Assembly (NCBI GenBank): GCA_938082545.1
Contig: CALKCL010000020.1
Span: forward strand, 1 to 57,693
Source: an uncultured Gammaproteobacteria bacterium
GTDB taxonomy: Bacteria > Pseudomonadota > Gammaproteobacteria > Ga0077536
Length of the DNA: 57,693 nt
Direction of reading: 5' to 3'
The position numbers were made by a program, and so were the translations under genes. The stretch's first letter is position 1, and every line of letters begins with the position of its first letter. The notes under the pieces are model-generated. The model saw nothing but the letters and a program-made list of their open reading frames with translations, did not search any database and was not told where the DNA came from. Below, piece by piece: positions 7,863-16,493 of the stretch.

Positions 7863-8648
7863 ATGGAACTTAATTCTTCAATGTCCGCGGTCATTACAGG
7901 AGGCTCCTCAGGGTTAGGAGCTGCAACTGCGAGAGCTTTAGCATCTAAGGGAGTGAAAGTCGCTTTATTTGATCTTAATGTCGAAGCGGGCGAATCGCTT
8001 GCTGCCGAATTGGGCGGTATTTTTTGTGCGGTCGATGTTACGTCTCAAGATGCATGCGAAGCCGGTTTTGCAAAAGCCAGAGCTGTAAATGGGCAGGAGC
8101 GAGTTCTCATAAATTGCGCCGGTACTGGTAACGCATTTAAGACCGCAGGTAGGGATAAGAAAACCGGCGCGATCAAAACTTTTCCTATGGATAAATTCGA
8201 GTTAATTGTACAAATTAATCTGTTAGGCACTTTTAGATGTATCGCTCTGTCTGCAGCGGGGATGATGACTCTTGACCCTTGTGATGATCATGGCGAAAGA
8301 GGAGCTATTGTAAACACCGCTAGTGTCGCTGCACAAGATGGGCAAATGGGCCAAGCATCTTATGCCGCATCCAAAGCTGGTGTAGTAGGCATGACCTTGC
8401 CAATTGCTCGAGACTTAATGAGCGAAGGGATAAGAATCAACACAATTATGCCAGGGATCTTTGACACTCCTTTATTGCAGTCAGCACCAGATAATGTCAA
8501 AGAAGCGTTAGCTTCTTCTGTTCCATTTCCAAAGAGACTAGGCGTCCCACCAGAGTTTGCCCATCTTGCTGTGGCAATGGTAGAAAATGGATACTTTAAT
8601 GGGGAGAGCGTTCGTCTAGATGGGGCTATCAGAATGGCTCCACGTTAG
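7863..8648 (+). CDS. SDR, type-2 3-hydroxyacyl-CoA dehydrogenase-like
   Basis: A 261-residue short-chain dehydrogenase with TGGSSGLG at the N-terminal nucleotide site, INCAGTG (NAG motif variant), catalytic Ser in NTASVAA and Y-A-A-S-K. The inserted stretch with GRDKKTGAIKTFPMDKF and the GMMTLDPCDDHGERG segment are characteristic of the HSD17B10-like 3-hydroxyacyl-CoA dehydrogenases, which oxidise (S)-3-hydroxyacyl-CoA, often of branched chains, using NAD. An AGAGGGG ribosome-binding site precedes the ATG. It ends convergently with the next SDR. Confidence 0.85.
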   Translation: MELNSSMSAVITGGSSGLGAATARALASKGVKVALFDLNVEAGESLAAELGGIFCAVDVTSQDACEAGFAKARAVNGQERVLINCAGTGNAFKTAGRDKKTGAIKTFPMDKFELIVQINLLGTFRCIALSAAGMMTLDPCDDHGERGAIVNTASVAAQDGQMGQASYAASKAGVVGMTLPIARDLMSEGIRINTIMPGIFDTPLLQSAPDNVKEALASSVPFPKRLGVPPEFAHLAVAMVENGYFNGESVRLDGAIRMAPR

Positions 8649-8668
8649 CTTTTAGTTGAGCGGTTCAA

Positions 8669-8698
8669 ATGATCGGGTAGAAATATCTATCCGATCAT
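8669..8698. terminator. Hairpin between convergent SDR genes
   Basis: A 13-pair inverted repeat with one G-U pair (8669-8681 with 8686-8698) and a four-base loop sits between the convergent genes. It covers the stop codon of the minus-strand gene at 8687. There is no clear T run, so termination on either strand is only probable. Confidence 0.5.
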
Positions 8699-9481
8699 AC
8701 TGTATCCACCGCTGACACTAAGTACTTGTCCTGTCACGTGCCCAGCCACCTTGTCAGCCGCTAAAAACAAAACAGAATTTGCTATGTCTTCAGGTCTTCC
8801 GATTTTCTTTAAAGGTAACGCTTTAGTTATTTTTCCTAGTTGTTCTTGCGTGAACATCGATTCAACATCTGACCACATGCTTTTCTCTCCGACTTGATTT
8901 TCATGAGGGATAGTCACTCCAGGGCAAACTACGTTGCACCTTATTCCATAGCGGCCATTTTCTTTTGCGATAGTTTTCATAAAGCTGTTTATCCCTGCTT
9001 TCATTCCGCCATAAACAGCTTCACGAGGTTCACCCTGGCGGCTCGCATCCGAGCTGATCGAGACGATAGAACCTTTACTGTTCGGGATCATTATTGCTAA
9101 AGCGGTATGGGTACAGTTCAGTACGCCGACAAAGTTTACTTGGATTACTTTGTTCCAGAAAGCGGGATCAGTTTGAGTGAAGAATTTAAGATCATCCCAT
9201 CCCACATTATTCACTAGAACATCAACTGTTTGGTTTATGCGCACGGCCTCTGAGAAAAGGTTTTTAACTTCTTTTAGATCTGTAACGTCACATTTGACTA
9301 CATGGACATTACTAGCTCCAAGTTTCAATGCCTCTTGAGCAACTGTTTCGGCCTGGGGAAGATCGATGTCGCCAATAGTTATAGCTGCATGTTCTTTTGC
9401 GAAAGCCAGGGTAATAGCACGACCAATGTTCGAGGCACCACCAGTGACGACGACAGATTTTCCAGACAGTCCAAGATCCAT
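8687..9481 (-). CDS. SDR family oxidoreductase (BadH-like)
   Basis: A 264-residue classical SDR: TGGASNIG cofactor motif, NNVGW in place of NNAG, the catalytic serine in SISSDAS, and Y-G-G-M-K as the YxxxK pair. It ends with the usual G-HVTGQVLSVSGG segment. It most resembles 2-hydroxycyclohexanecarboxyl-CoA or 3-oxoacyl-ACP reductase-type enzymes. It lies 28 bases downstream of the amidohydrolase on the same strand and is probably in its transcription unit. The substrate is unknown. Confidence 0.82.
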   Translation of the reverse strand: MDLGLSGKSVVVTGGASNIGRAITLAFAKEHAAITIGDIDLPQAETVAQEALKLGASNVHVVKCDVTDLKEVKNLFSEAVRINQTVDVLVNNVGWDDLKFFTQTDPAFWNKVIQVNFVGVLNCTHTALAIMIPNSKGSIVSISSDASRQGEPREAVYGGMKAGINSFMKTIAKENGRYGIRCNVVCPGVTIPHENQVGEKSMWSDVESMFTQEQLGKITKALPLKKIGRPEDIANSVLFLAADKVAGHVTGQVLSVSGGYSMIG

Positions 9482-9509
9482 GATATTTCCTTTTTAGCAG
9501 CGCAGTTTC

Positions 9510-11189
9510 TTAACAGTCGGCTGAATGTAATACTTGACCAGAACGAGCACCCATATCTTCCCCTCTTGTATAGAGATTATCACCATTGACAAAAGTGTAC
9601 TCCATCCCACGCGCCGGCACGACTAGACGCCTACCTCCACCCGGTAAGTCGAAGCGCATTTCGCCTGTTTTGTCAGAACCGACCGTCGAGAGGTCAAAAA
9701 TAGCAAGGTCAGCCGCCATACCCTCTGCAATTCTACCTCGTTTCTCGATACCAAAAAAATTAGCAGGCTCAGTTGTTATCCTTTGTATTGCTCGTTCCAG
9801 AGACATTACTGGGTTATCTCGCACCCAAGTGCCTAGTAAGTAAGTACAATAGCCGGCATCGCATAGAGCATCTACGTGGGCTCCGCCATCAGAAAGCCCA
9901 ATAAGAATGCGTGGATCTGTGATCAGTTCAGGAATGCGGCTTTCATCAGAGTTAAATAGCTCGTAATTGTATTGTGTAGAAAGTTTGTCTTTAATAGCAA
10001 GATCAAGGAAGGCATCCACTGGATCAACTCCCCATCCATTTGCTATTTGTTGAATGTTTTGACCAACATATTGGGCCAGCTCTGGTGCCGAAGTTTCTAA
10101 TACAGTCATTACTTCCCAGCGAGAAGTAAAGATCAGCGGTTTTTTGAGCGCTTCTTTGAACGCATCGCGGAAACTGGTATCACTTAAAATTTTAATTTGG
10201 TCTTCAACAGATTGATTAAGAACGGGGTTCCAACACTGCATGTTTGCGAAAATAAAAGGGGTCCTAAGATCTATTTGGATGATAAAAGGTCGCACTGTTG
10301 ATTGGGGCCGCGCGCCACGTTTGATTAGATCATCGACTTCATTAAGCGTCCTTTGCACAGCTTCTGGATCATCGTCTCGATTCAATAAGGCGAGCCAGGT
10401 AACAGGGCGTGTGCTTTCCGTTAGCAGAAGCTCAAGTAAGTCTCTTTCAGATGCACTTACTTTTGATACTTCATTCGTAAGAGCAACCTCGATAGACCCT
10501 CTGCCAACCTTTCTAAGAACATTGCAATAAGCACGTAACTCTTCGTCGCTGGCAAGTCTGCAAGCCAATGGGCGGCCCTTATAACCCACATGCTGGCCAG
10601 CATTTGTTGTAGAGAAGCCAAATGCTCCTGCGGCCATTGCTTCTTCAAGTAATCTTGAGATTTCTATTGTCTCATTCTTTGTGGCTGCTCTATCCATGGA
10701 TTCTTCCCCTAGCACGTAGTGACGAAAGGGAGTCAGAGCACATGAAAATCCTAAGTTTAGTCCAGAGCCTCGTTTGTCGGCTGCAACCATGTATTCTGGG
10801 AAAGACTCCCAATCCCATGTCACTCCTTTCTTTAGAACATCAAATGGGATGGCTTCGACGTTCACGAGATCCCATGCAGCTATATCTCTATTTTCTGGAC
10901 GACAAGGCGCAAGTCCAACACCGCAATTGCCCATCATTACTGTAGTGACGCCATGCCAGCTGGAAGGCGTAGTAAGTGCATCCCAACAAATTTGCGCATC
11001 GTAATGCGTGTGAGGATCAATAAAGCCCGGAGCTACAACCAAGTCAGAAGCATCCAGTGTCTGCTTGGCTCTGCCCGCAACTTTTCCTACTTCAACAATC
11101 ACACCGTCCTGAATGGCAACATCGGAATTTGTTTTGTCAGCGCCTGTCCCATCGACGACGGTTCCATTTCGAATAATCAGATCGTACAT
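9510..11189 (-). CDS. N-acyl-D-amino-acid deacylase-like amidohydrolase
   Basis: This 559-residue protein belongs to the D-aminoacylase branch of metal-dependent amidohydrolases. Metal-site features are visible: H60-T-H62 in DPHTHYDAQ, C89 in MGNCGVG (the Cys ligand seen in D-aminoacylases) and the C-terminal LSDGGAH segment. I start at the ATG at 11189 because GGGGAGGA lies about 9 bases upstream; the earlier in-frame ATG overlaps that site. The reaction would be hydrolysis of an amide or cyclic amide, but many members of this large marine family have unknown substrates. Cytoplasmic, no signal peptide. The gene is followed by the SDR at 9481. Confidence 0.85.
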   Translation of the reverse strand: MYDLIIRNGTVVDGTGADKTNSDVAIQDGVIVEVGKVAGRAKQTLDASDLVVAPGFIDPHTHYDAQICWDALTTPSSWHGVTTVMMGNCGVGLAPCRPENRDIAAWDLVNVEAIPFDVLKKGVTWDWESFPEYMVAADKRGSGLNLGFSCALTPFRHYVLGEESMDRAATKNETIEISRLLEEAMAAGAFGFSTTNAGQHVGYKGRPLACRLASDEELRAYCNVLRKVGRGSIEVALTNEVSKVSASERDLLELLLTESTRPVTWLALLNRDDDPEAVQRTLNEVDDLIKRGARPQSTVRPFIIQIDLRTPFIFANMQCWNPVLNQSVEDQIKILSDTSFRDAFKEALKKPLIFTSRWEVMTVLETSAPELAQYVGQNIQQIANGWGVDPVDAFLDLAIKDKLSTQYNYELFNSDESRIPELITDPRILIGLSDGGAHVDALCDAGYCTYLLGTWVRDNPVMSLERAIQRITTEPANFFGIEKRGRIAEGMAADLAIFDLSTVGSDKTGEMRFDLPGGGRRLVVPARGMEYTFVNGDNLYTRGEDMGARSGQVLHSADC

Positions 11190-11261
11190 AGCCCTATTCC
11201 TCCCCATGCAAATTCTTGTGCAAACTTATTCTTATACTACTTTACTTGGTTTTACTAATGT

Positions 11262-12407
11262 TTATCCGTCATTGATTAGGTGTTCGTACTCCTCATCAGT
11301 GAGTATTCTTAGAAAAGCTATCAACTCCTTCATTCTTTCTCCAGAGATGGGTTGGCCTCTTTGGAGTAAATCAGTAGCAATGTTCTCGGAGGTCTCGTTT
11401 TTCAACCATCCTTTCATCGTCTCAGGATTTGTTAAAGCCGTTTCTCGTGTGACAATATAATGATTATAAAAATGGATGGCGGTGCTGAGTTCCTGAAATA
11501 TACCGTTATGCATATAGGGACCTGTGACCGCGACATTCCTTAATGAGGGGGTACGAAACTTACCCACACTGGTTTTTTTGTCTTTCACACTAGTATTTCG
11601 AGCCAATCCTAGATTGGGCAACTTCTTCTGCAGGGCTTCTTTATCAATGTATGTTTGATTTACAGGCAGCCCAATATTGTGATACTTGTGATCTGTAAAT
11701 AACTCATTTTTATCTGATTGGGACTGACTAGAATGGTGACAACCTATGCAATTGGCAATGTCTGAAAAGAATAAATTCCTACCTTTTTCTTCTAGATCAG
11801 ATAAGACGTATTCCCCCTTTAGGTAACGGTCATAACGAGAGGTGAACAATGAGAACAAGGGACCACTTTCATATGCAACGATGAGAGATGCTACTGCTTT
11901 TATTGTTCTATCAGGGTCATCAAAAACATCCGCTCCAAAGTATGTCTCAAAACTTAAAATATAATCGTTGTTCTCTTTGATTCGGTTCAAAAGCTCTTGC
12001 GGATTTTTTAAGGCCATCTCGTTCTTGTTAAACAGAGTAGTAGCAATTTGTGACTGCATATCTTTTGCACGGCCATCGTAAAAAAATCCACCACGATAAT
12101 CACCATTGATATCTACACCGAATTTAGGAATTTTTGATGTGTATGTAAGTGAGGGACTATTTCTATTTCCAAATCGCCCGTCTATGCTTCCTTCGGACAC
12201 AGCTCTTGCGAACTTATTTTCACGTGGATCCACGAAAGCTTGAGATGGGTTATGACAAGTAGCACATGATTGGTTTCTGTTTGCGGATAGATTGGCATCA
12301 AAAAAAAGAGCAGTCCCTAATTGCTGTTTGGACATCAGACTGCTTTTTTCGGCACCAAGCACTGCTTGAGATAGGAATATTAGTAGAAGAAAAAAAGTTG
12401 GATTCAT
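11262..12407 (-). CDS. Di-haem cytochrome c peroxidase / MauG-like protein
   Basis: A 381-residue exported protein (signal peptide 1-19) with two haem sites, C48-A-T-C51-H52 and C220-I-G-C223-H224, and the family blocks SANRNQSC, FFYDGRA, SLIVAYES and FRTPSLRNVAVTGPYMHNG. In MauG the high-potential haem has a Tyr where classical peroxidases have Met; here Y314 in AIHFYNH falls at that place, which favours a MauG-type oxidase over an ordinary peroxidase. MauG completes the TTQ cofactor of MauA, and a TTQ dehydrogenase operon ends 7 kb away, so a maturation role is attractive. It is translationally coupled (ATGA overlap) to the GST-like gene. The alternative is a peroxide-detoxifying peroxidase or another BthA-like enzyme. 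Confidence 0.75.
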   Translation of the reverse strand: MNPTFFLLLIFLSQAVLGAEKSSLMSKQQLGTALFFDANLSANRNQSCATCHNPSQAFVDPRENKFARAVSEGSIDGRFGNRNSPSLTYTSKIPKFGVDINGDYRGGFFYDGRAKDMQSQIATTLFNKNEMALKNPQELLNRIKENNDYILSFETYFGADVFDDPDRTIKAVASLIVAYESGPLFSLFTSRYDRYLKGEYVLSDLEEKGRNLFFSDIANCIGCHHSSQSQSDKNELFTDHKYHNIGLPVNQTYIDKEALQKKLPNLGLARNTSVKDKKTSVGKFRTPSLRNVAVTGPYMHNGIFQELSTAIHFYNHYIVTRETALTNPETMKGWLKNETSENIATDLLQRGQPISGERMKELIAFLRILTDEEYEHLINDG

Positions 12408-13219
12408 GAAATTTCGTAAGGTGATCCGCCACCGGCTATATTGTCGATAAACGGTTTGATATCAGCTGCAAAATCAGGAATTGCACAAAGCTTCTCGTAA
12501 TGCCGCATTGAGGCTGGAAAACTTTTTGCAGTAGGAGCCGCCATCAAGGGAGACTTGCCTAGATTGCTAAGTGTGCCTGCATAGCAACTCTCTAATTTCA
12601 ACAGCGTTATTTCACAGGCAAAGCAAATATCAGCTAAGCTCAATTCCCCCGATAAATACGGTTTTTCCCCTAATACTTGTTCGGTACCACTTAGCCAGTT
12701 ATGCAAGGCTTGTTCAGCATTTACGTATCCTTGAGTCGTTATGCTCTCATTCATCAATGCGAGCAGATAAGCTTGGGAATCTTTAGCAAACAAAAGCATA
12801 GTGTCTAAAAAAGCGTCGATCCTGGAAGATTGATAGGCAGAGGAGCCGTACAAATTGTTACTATTCGTAGCGAGTCTAGCCACGGCTCTCATGATGCTAT
12901 TAGATTCAAACACTCCTATTTCACCAGACGGACTGAAAGCAGCAGGAACTGTCCCATATGGGTTTGCATCCAGAAATCCTCGAGTTTTGTAGAGTGTTCC
13001 AGAATAACCGCGACTAGCGGTTTGCGCTGACTCCCGGGTGTCTTGCCTTGTTTTTTCAGTCAAAGGGCCGGCATCGAAATCCCAAAGCCAGCCTTTCAAT
13101 TCTTTGGGGGATGCACCTCTTATCTCTATTGGAACATTGCACAGTCGAGCCGTTATGCTGGCTTTAAAAATGCGGGGATTAGGGAGGTAAGAAAATATTC
13201 TAAGAAGGCTTTTGGACAT
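12404..13219 (-). CDS. Glutathione S-transferase-like protein
   Basis: A 271-residue protein with an N-terminal thioredoxin-like half, including the NPYGTVPAAF segment (cis-Pro loop) and FESNSIMRAVAR (the E-S glutathione-binding pair), and an all-helical C-terminal half with the LADICFACE segment. These are features of EF1-gamma-type GSTs. It overlaps the di-haem protein gene by four bases, so the two are translated together, although this one is cytoplasmic and the other exported. An insertion of about 40 residues near 45-85 lengthens the N-domain relative to usual GSTs. Function is uncertain. Confidence 0.75.
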   Translation of the reverse strand: MSKSLLRIFSYLPNPRIFKASITARLCNVPIEIRGASPKELKGWLWDFDAGPLTEKTRQDTRESAQTASRGYSGTLYKTRGFLDANPYGTVPAAFSPSGEIGVFESNSIMRAVARLATNSNNLYGSSAYQSSRIDAFLDTMLLFAKDSQAYLLALMNESITTQGYVNAEQALHNWLSGTEQVLGEKPYLSGELSLADICFACEITLLKLESCYAGTLSNLGKSPLMAAPTAKSFPASMRHYEKLCAIPDFAADIKPFIDNIAGGGSPYEIS

Positions 13220-13373
13220 ATCTTATCTCTTAAAGATTCGACTAACATACAAATAACTTGTAATTGGAAGATGAACACGACTAAAAAATAATATAACTTA
13301 TCATTCTGTGTCGGGCTTTGAATGCTAAAGCATAGCTAGGTCTGGCTAATGTATCAAATGAAGGAGAAGAAAA

Positions 13374-14525
13374 GTGGCTGCAAGTGGACCGTTAGCAGGA
13401 TACAAGATTATAGAGCTCGCTGGTATAGGACCAAACCCTATGTGTGCCATGATGCTGGCAGATATGGGTGCCGAAGTGATCCATGTCGATCGGGTTGTTG
13501 ATTCTGGTTTAGGTATTAATGTTGATCCAAAGTACATGCTTTTGAATCGAGGTAGGCGTTCTATAGCTGTAGATCTAAAAACTCCGGCGGGCGTTGAATT
13601 AGTGTTACGACTGATCTCAGATGCGGATGCTTTGATTGAAGGGTTTCGTCCAGGAGTGACGGAGCGTTTGGGATTAGGCCCGGATATCTGCATGGCTAGA
13701 AATGAGAAATTAGTCTATGGCAGAGTTACAGGGTGGGGGCAGCATGGGACGTTAGCTAAGGCCGCTGGTCATGATATTAACTATATTTCTTTGACGGGTG
13801 CCGCATATGCGATTGGTCGAGAAGGACAGCCCCCATCTCCTCCTTTAAATTTGGTGGGCGATTTTGGGGGTGGCGGTATGCTGTTGGCGCTGGGTGTTGT
13901 GGCGGCGCTGCTTGAAGCACAGAAGTCTGGGAAAGGACAAGTTGTGGATGCTGCAATGACAGACGGAGCTTCTATCTTGATGACAGCTTTATATGGCATG
14001 CATGGCGCAGGCTCCTGGAGTGACAAACGCGAAAGCAATTTTTTAGATGGGGGCGCACACTTTTATAACGCCTATGAGACAGCCGAAGGACAATTTATTT
14101 CTATCGCCTCTATTGAGTCTAAGTTTTATGCGGAGTTTCTTGAGTTAACAGGCTTTGATGATCCCAGTCATACTGCGCATCAAGATAAAGGGATGTGGTC
14201 TGAGAATCGCATAAAAATGGCAGAGCTCATAAAAACTAAAACGCGATCAGAGTGGTGCGAGTTACTTGAAGGTACTGATGTATGTTTTGCTCCGATTCTT
14301 TCTTTGAGTGAAGCACCCTCTCATCCACATAACAGATCTCGTGATACATTTGTCGAAAATGATGGGGTTGTGCAACCTGCACCGGCGCCACGTTTTAGTC
14401 GCACTCCATCTCAGATACAAAGTGCACCTTCTGTTCCAGGATCGGATACCGACGCCGTTCTCGGTGATTGGGGGTTTTCTGATAGCGAAATAGCCAATTT
14501 GAAGGGTAACGGAGCTATTACATAA
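13374..14525 (+). CDS. Family III CoA-transferase, alpha-methylacyl-CoA racemase-like
   Basis: A 383-residue CaiB/BaiF-family protein beginning at a GTG with an AAGGAGAAG site upstream. GPLAGYKIIELAGIGPNP at the N-terminus, the H in AAGHDINY and the aspartate in VVDAAMTDG match alpha-methylacyl-CoA racemases, which epimerise 2-methylacyl-CoA esters before beta-oxidation of branched or sterol-type chains. It is a lone plus-strand gene between two minus-strand groups. A CoA-transfer role is less likely given the racemase-type motifs. Confidence 0.85.
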   Translation: MAASGPLAGYKIIELAGIGPNPMCAMMLADMGAEVIHVDRVVDSGLGINVDPKYMLLNRGRRSIAVDLKTPAGVELVLRLISDADALIEGFRPGVTERLGLGPDICMARNEKLVYGRVTGWGQHGTLAKAAGHDINYISLTGAAYAIGREGQPPSPPLNLVGDFGGGGMLLALGVVAALLEAQKSGKGQVVDAAMTDGASILMTALYGMHGAGSWSDKRESNFLDGGAHFYNAYETAEGQFISIASIESKFYAEFLELTGFDDPSHTAHQDKGMWSENRIKMAELIKTKTRSEWCELLEGTDVCFAPILSLSEAPSHPHNRSRDTFVENDGVVQPAPAPRFSRTPSQIQSAPSVPGSDTDAVLGDWGFSDSEIANLKGNGAIT

Positions 14526-14543
14526 AGAAATGCAATAGTCCTG

Positions 14544-15050
14544 TTATAGATTCATATCCTCTTGTGTTATGAACTGTTCTATAGCGCTACGTGTTATTGG
14601 ACCGTCAAGATAAGCTTGAAATTCTTTTTGGCGGTCGAATAACAAGTAGGTTGGTGTGCCCGAGAAATCTGCACCAGTAGTCGTTTTATAAGCAGAAGAA
14701 AATGAGGTGTGGTCAGCCACTATACTAGGAAATTTATGTTTTTTCTTCCTTTGATAATCTACGATAAGCTGCAGGTTCTGTAGGTCATCTAGCGATACTC
14801 CGAGTACTTTTAGATCTATTTTTTTATGGGCATCATGTAGCTCTGACAACATCGAATATTGTTTTGCGCATTCACCGCAGTACGTAGTCCAAGCCATCAC
14901 TAAAGTCCACGTGTCTTGACTGAGGTGTACTCTTATAGAGTTTTCTTCGCCTTGTAAGTTTGTGGTAGAAATTTCAAATGCATAGGCGTTCCGTGATATG
15001 CCCGCAGAGAACATTACTAGCAGAACTATGAGAGAGAAATTTTTAATCAT
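14544..15050 (-). CDS. Exported thioredoxin-like (TlpA-type) protein
   Basis: The 168-residue product has a signal peptide or anchor (1-24, ending NAYAFE) and a thioredoxin fold with C58-G-E-C61 in MAWTTYCGEC and a cis-Pro segment GTPTYLLF. It probably acts as a periplasmic thiol reductant or redox carrier. Its ATG shares a base with the stop of the P450 gene (TGATG), so the two are coupled. The pairing of a cytosolic P450 with a periplasmic thioredoxin is unusual. Confidence 0.78.
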   Translation of the reverse strand: MIKNFSLIVLLVMFSAGISRNAYAFEISTTNLQGEENSIRVHLSQDTWTLVMAWTTYCGECAKQYSMLSELHDAHKKIDLKVLGVSLDDLQNLQLIVDYQRKKKHKFPSIVADHTSFSSAYKTTTGADFSGTPTYLLFDRQKEFQAYLDGPITRSAIEQFITQEDMNL

Positions 15051-16396
15051 CAGCGGCAGGTTAAATTTACTTTCATCCCAAACCGTGGTTTAAGCGTAAC
15101 TGCGGCTTCCATCTCAATCGGGTGACCTTTCGTAGGCGTTAGTTTAAACAAAGGCAGTATCTGCGCAATGATGAGCTGCATTTCAAGCATCGCCATTCCC
15201 GCACCTATGCAAGCTCTCGGTCCCGCACCGAACGGTAAATACGCGTAGGGATGCCTCGACTTGCTCTCCCCTGGAGCAAATCGGTCTGGATCAAACATCT
15301 CAGGATTGACCCAGTGATCTGGATGTCGATGCAAAACATAAGGAGTTATAGCAATGTAGCTATTGGCTGGCACAGTATACCCGCGGAAATTATTTTCATT
15401 AGTGCTCCGTCTCGCTATTCCCCATACAGGAGGATAGAGGCGCATAGATTCTTGGACTATTTGTTTTAGGTAAGGGAGTTGTGTCAGATCACCGCTCTCA
15501 GGTGTCTTTCCTTGAAGAACATTCTCTAGCTCCTCTAGTAACTTTTTTTCGATCTCAGGGTGCTGCGACAGTAAAAAAAAAGTCCATGTTAAGCCAGTCG
15601 ATGATGTTTCATGCCCTGCAAGCATTAGGGTGACAACTTCATCTCTGATCTGCTTTTTATCCATCCCTTCCCCTGTTTCAGGGTCAACTGCTTTCAACAA
15701 CCTATCAACAATATCATCGCTCTCGTTAGTACAATCTTCGTGAGTTTTTATCAGGCTATAGACAATTTCGTCTAGACGTTTATTGGCTGCTTTAAATCGC
15801 CCGTTACTAGGTGTGGGTATATAAGGAAAGAGACGAAGTAGTGCATCTAATCGAAGGGGATGGATATTTAGTAACATCAAGATATCGATCATTTCATCAG
15901 CAACTTCATCTATATCAGCACCAAACAATGTCCGGCTAACTATTTGAAAAGTGATTCGACTCATTTCTCTATCAAGCCAGATATTCGTATTCCCGTTGCT
16001 TTTCCAGTCGTCGACTATATTTTGCGTGACGCTATTGATAATTGTATCGAATCCGTTAACTGATTTGCTTCCAAAGACAGGCTGCATGAGCCTTCTCTGG
16101 CGAGCCCAGCTTTCACCTTCATTGGTGACGAGACCTTTACCAAAGACAGTCGAGATAACTTTGTAGTCTATAGTGTCTCTTGTGAATTCAGGCCAGGCTT
16201 TGGTCAGAATCTCTCTGACAGATTCAGGATTGCTGACCGAATAAACAGGGAAAGCTCCTTGAAACTTAACGATGTCACCATATTTTTTAGCAAGCTGTAA
16301 CAGATAGATAGGCGGACTGGAGCTAATGGCTTCCAACATGTTGTGCCATGGCGGGCCCGGAGGTGAAACCCTACTTGACGTCGAATTTTTATCCAT
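15050..16396 (-). CDS. Cytochrome P450 monooxygenase
   Basis: This 448-residue P450 shows all core motifs: the I-helix AGHETSS (260-266, T264), ExxR at E316-R319 and the haem loop FGAGPRACIG with ligand C396. The proline-rich start (SPPGPPWHNM) and length resemble CYP102-haem-domain or CYP4-like bacterial enzymes that hydroxylate fatty acids or terpenes. No ferredoxin or reductase gene is adjacent, so the electron donor lies elsewhere. The stop codon overlaps the start of the thioredoxin gene. Substrate is not predictable. Confidence 0.9.
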   Translation of the reverse strand: MDKNSTSSRVSPPGPPWHNMLEAISSSPPIYLLQLAKKYGDIVKFQGAFPVYSVSNPESVREILTKAWPEFTRDTIDYKVISTVFGKGLVTNEGESWARQRRLMQPVFGSKSVNGFDTIINSVTQNIVDDWKSNGNTNIWLDREMSRITFQIVSRTLFGADIDEVADEMIDILMLLNIHPLRLDALLRLFPYIPTPSNGRFKAANKRLDEIVYSLIKTHEDCTNESDDIVDRLLKAVDPETGEGMDKKQIRDEVVTLMLAGHETSSTGLTWTFFLLSQHPEIEKKLLEELENVLQGKTPESGDLTQLPYLKQIVQESMRLYPPVWGIARRSTNENNFRGYTVPANSYIAITPYVLHRHPDHWVNPEMFDPDRFAPGESKSRHPYAYLPFGAGPRACIGAGMAMLEMQLIIAQILPLFKLTPTKGHPIEMEAAVTLKPRFGMKVNLTCR

Positions 16397-16449
16397 AAGC
16401 AGAGATTATTGCCTTTATTATTGGGTTTGACGGATTAAATATGAAGTGT

Positions 16450-16488
16450 AATTCGGCCTTATCACTTAACTGATGCTAAGGCCGAATT
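16450..16488. terminator. Twelve-pair hairpin between LLM and P450 genes
   Basis: A perfect 12-base inverted repeat (16450-16461 with 16477-16488) with a 15-base loop lies just after the stop of the LLM gene. A T run follows only on the plus strand, so it is a poor intrinsic terminator for the minus-strand gene, but it may block read-through or protect the RNA end. Confidence 0.5.
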
Positions 16489-16493
16489 AGTTT

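Noticed and set aside
10453-11460. Open frames on the plus strand over the amidohydrolase and MauG-like genes
   Set aside because: They lie antisense inside well-supported genes, have no ribosome-binding site or family features, and are shadows of those genes.
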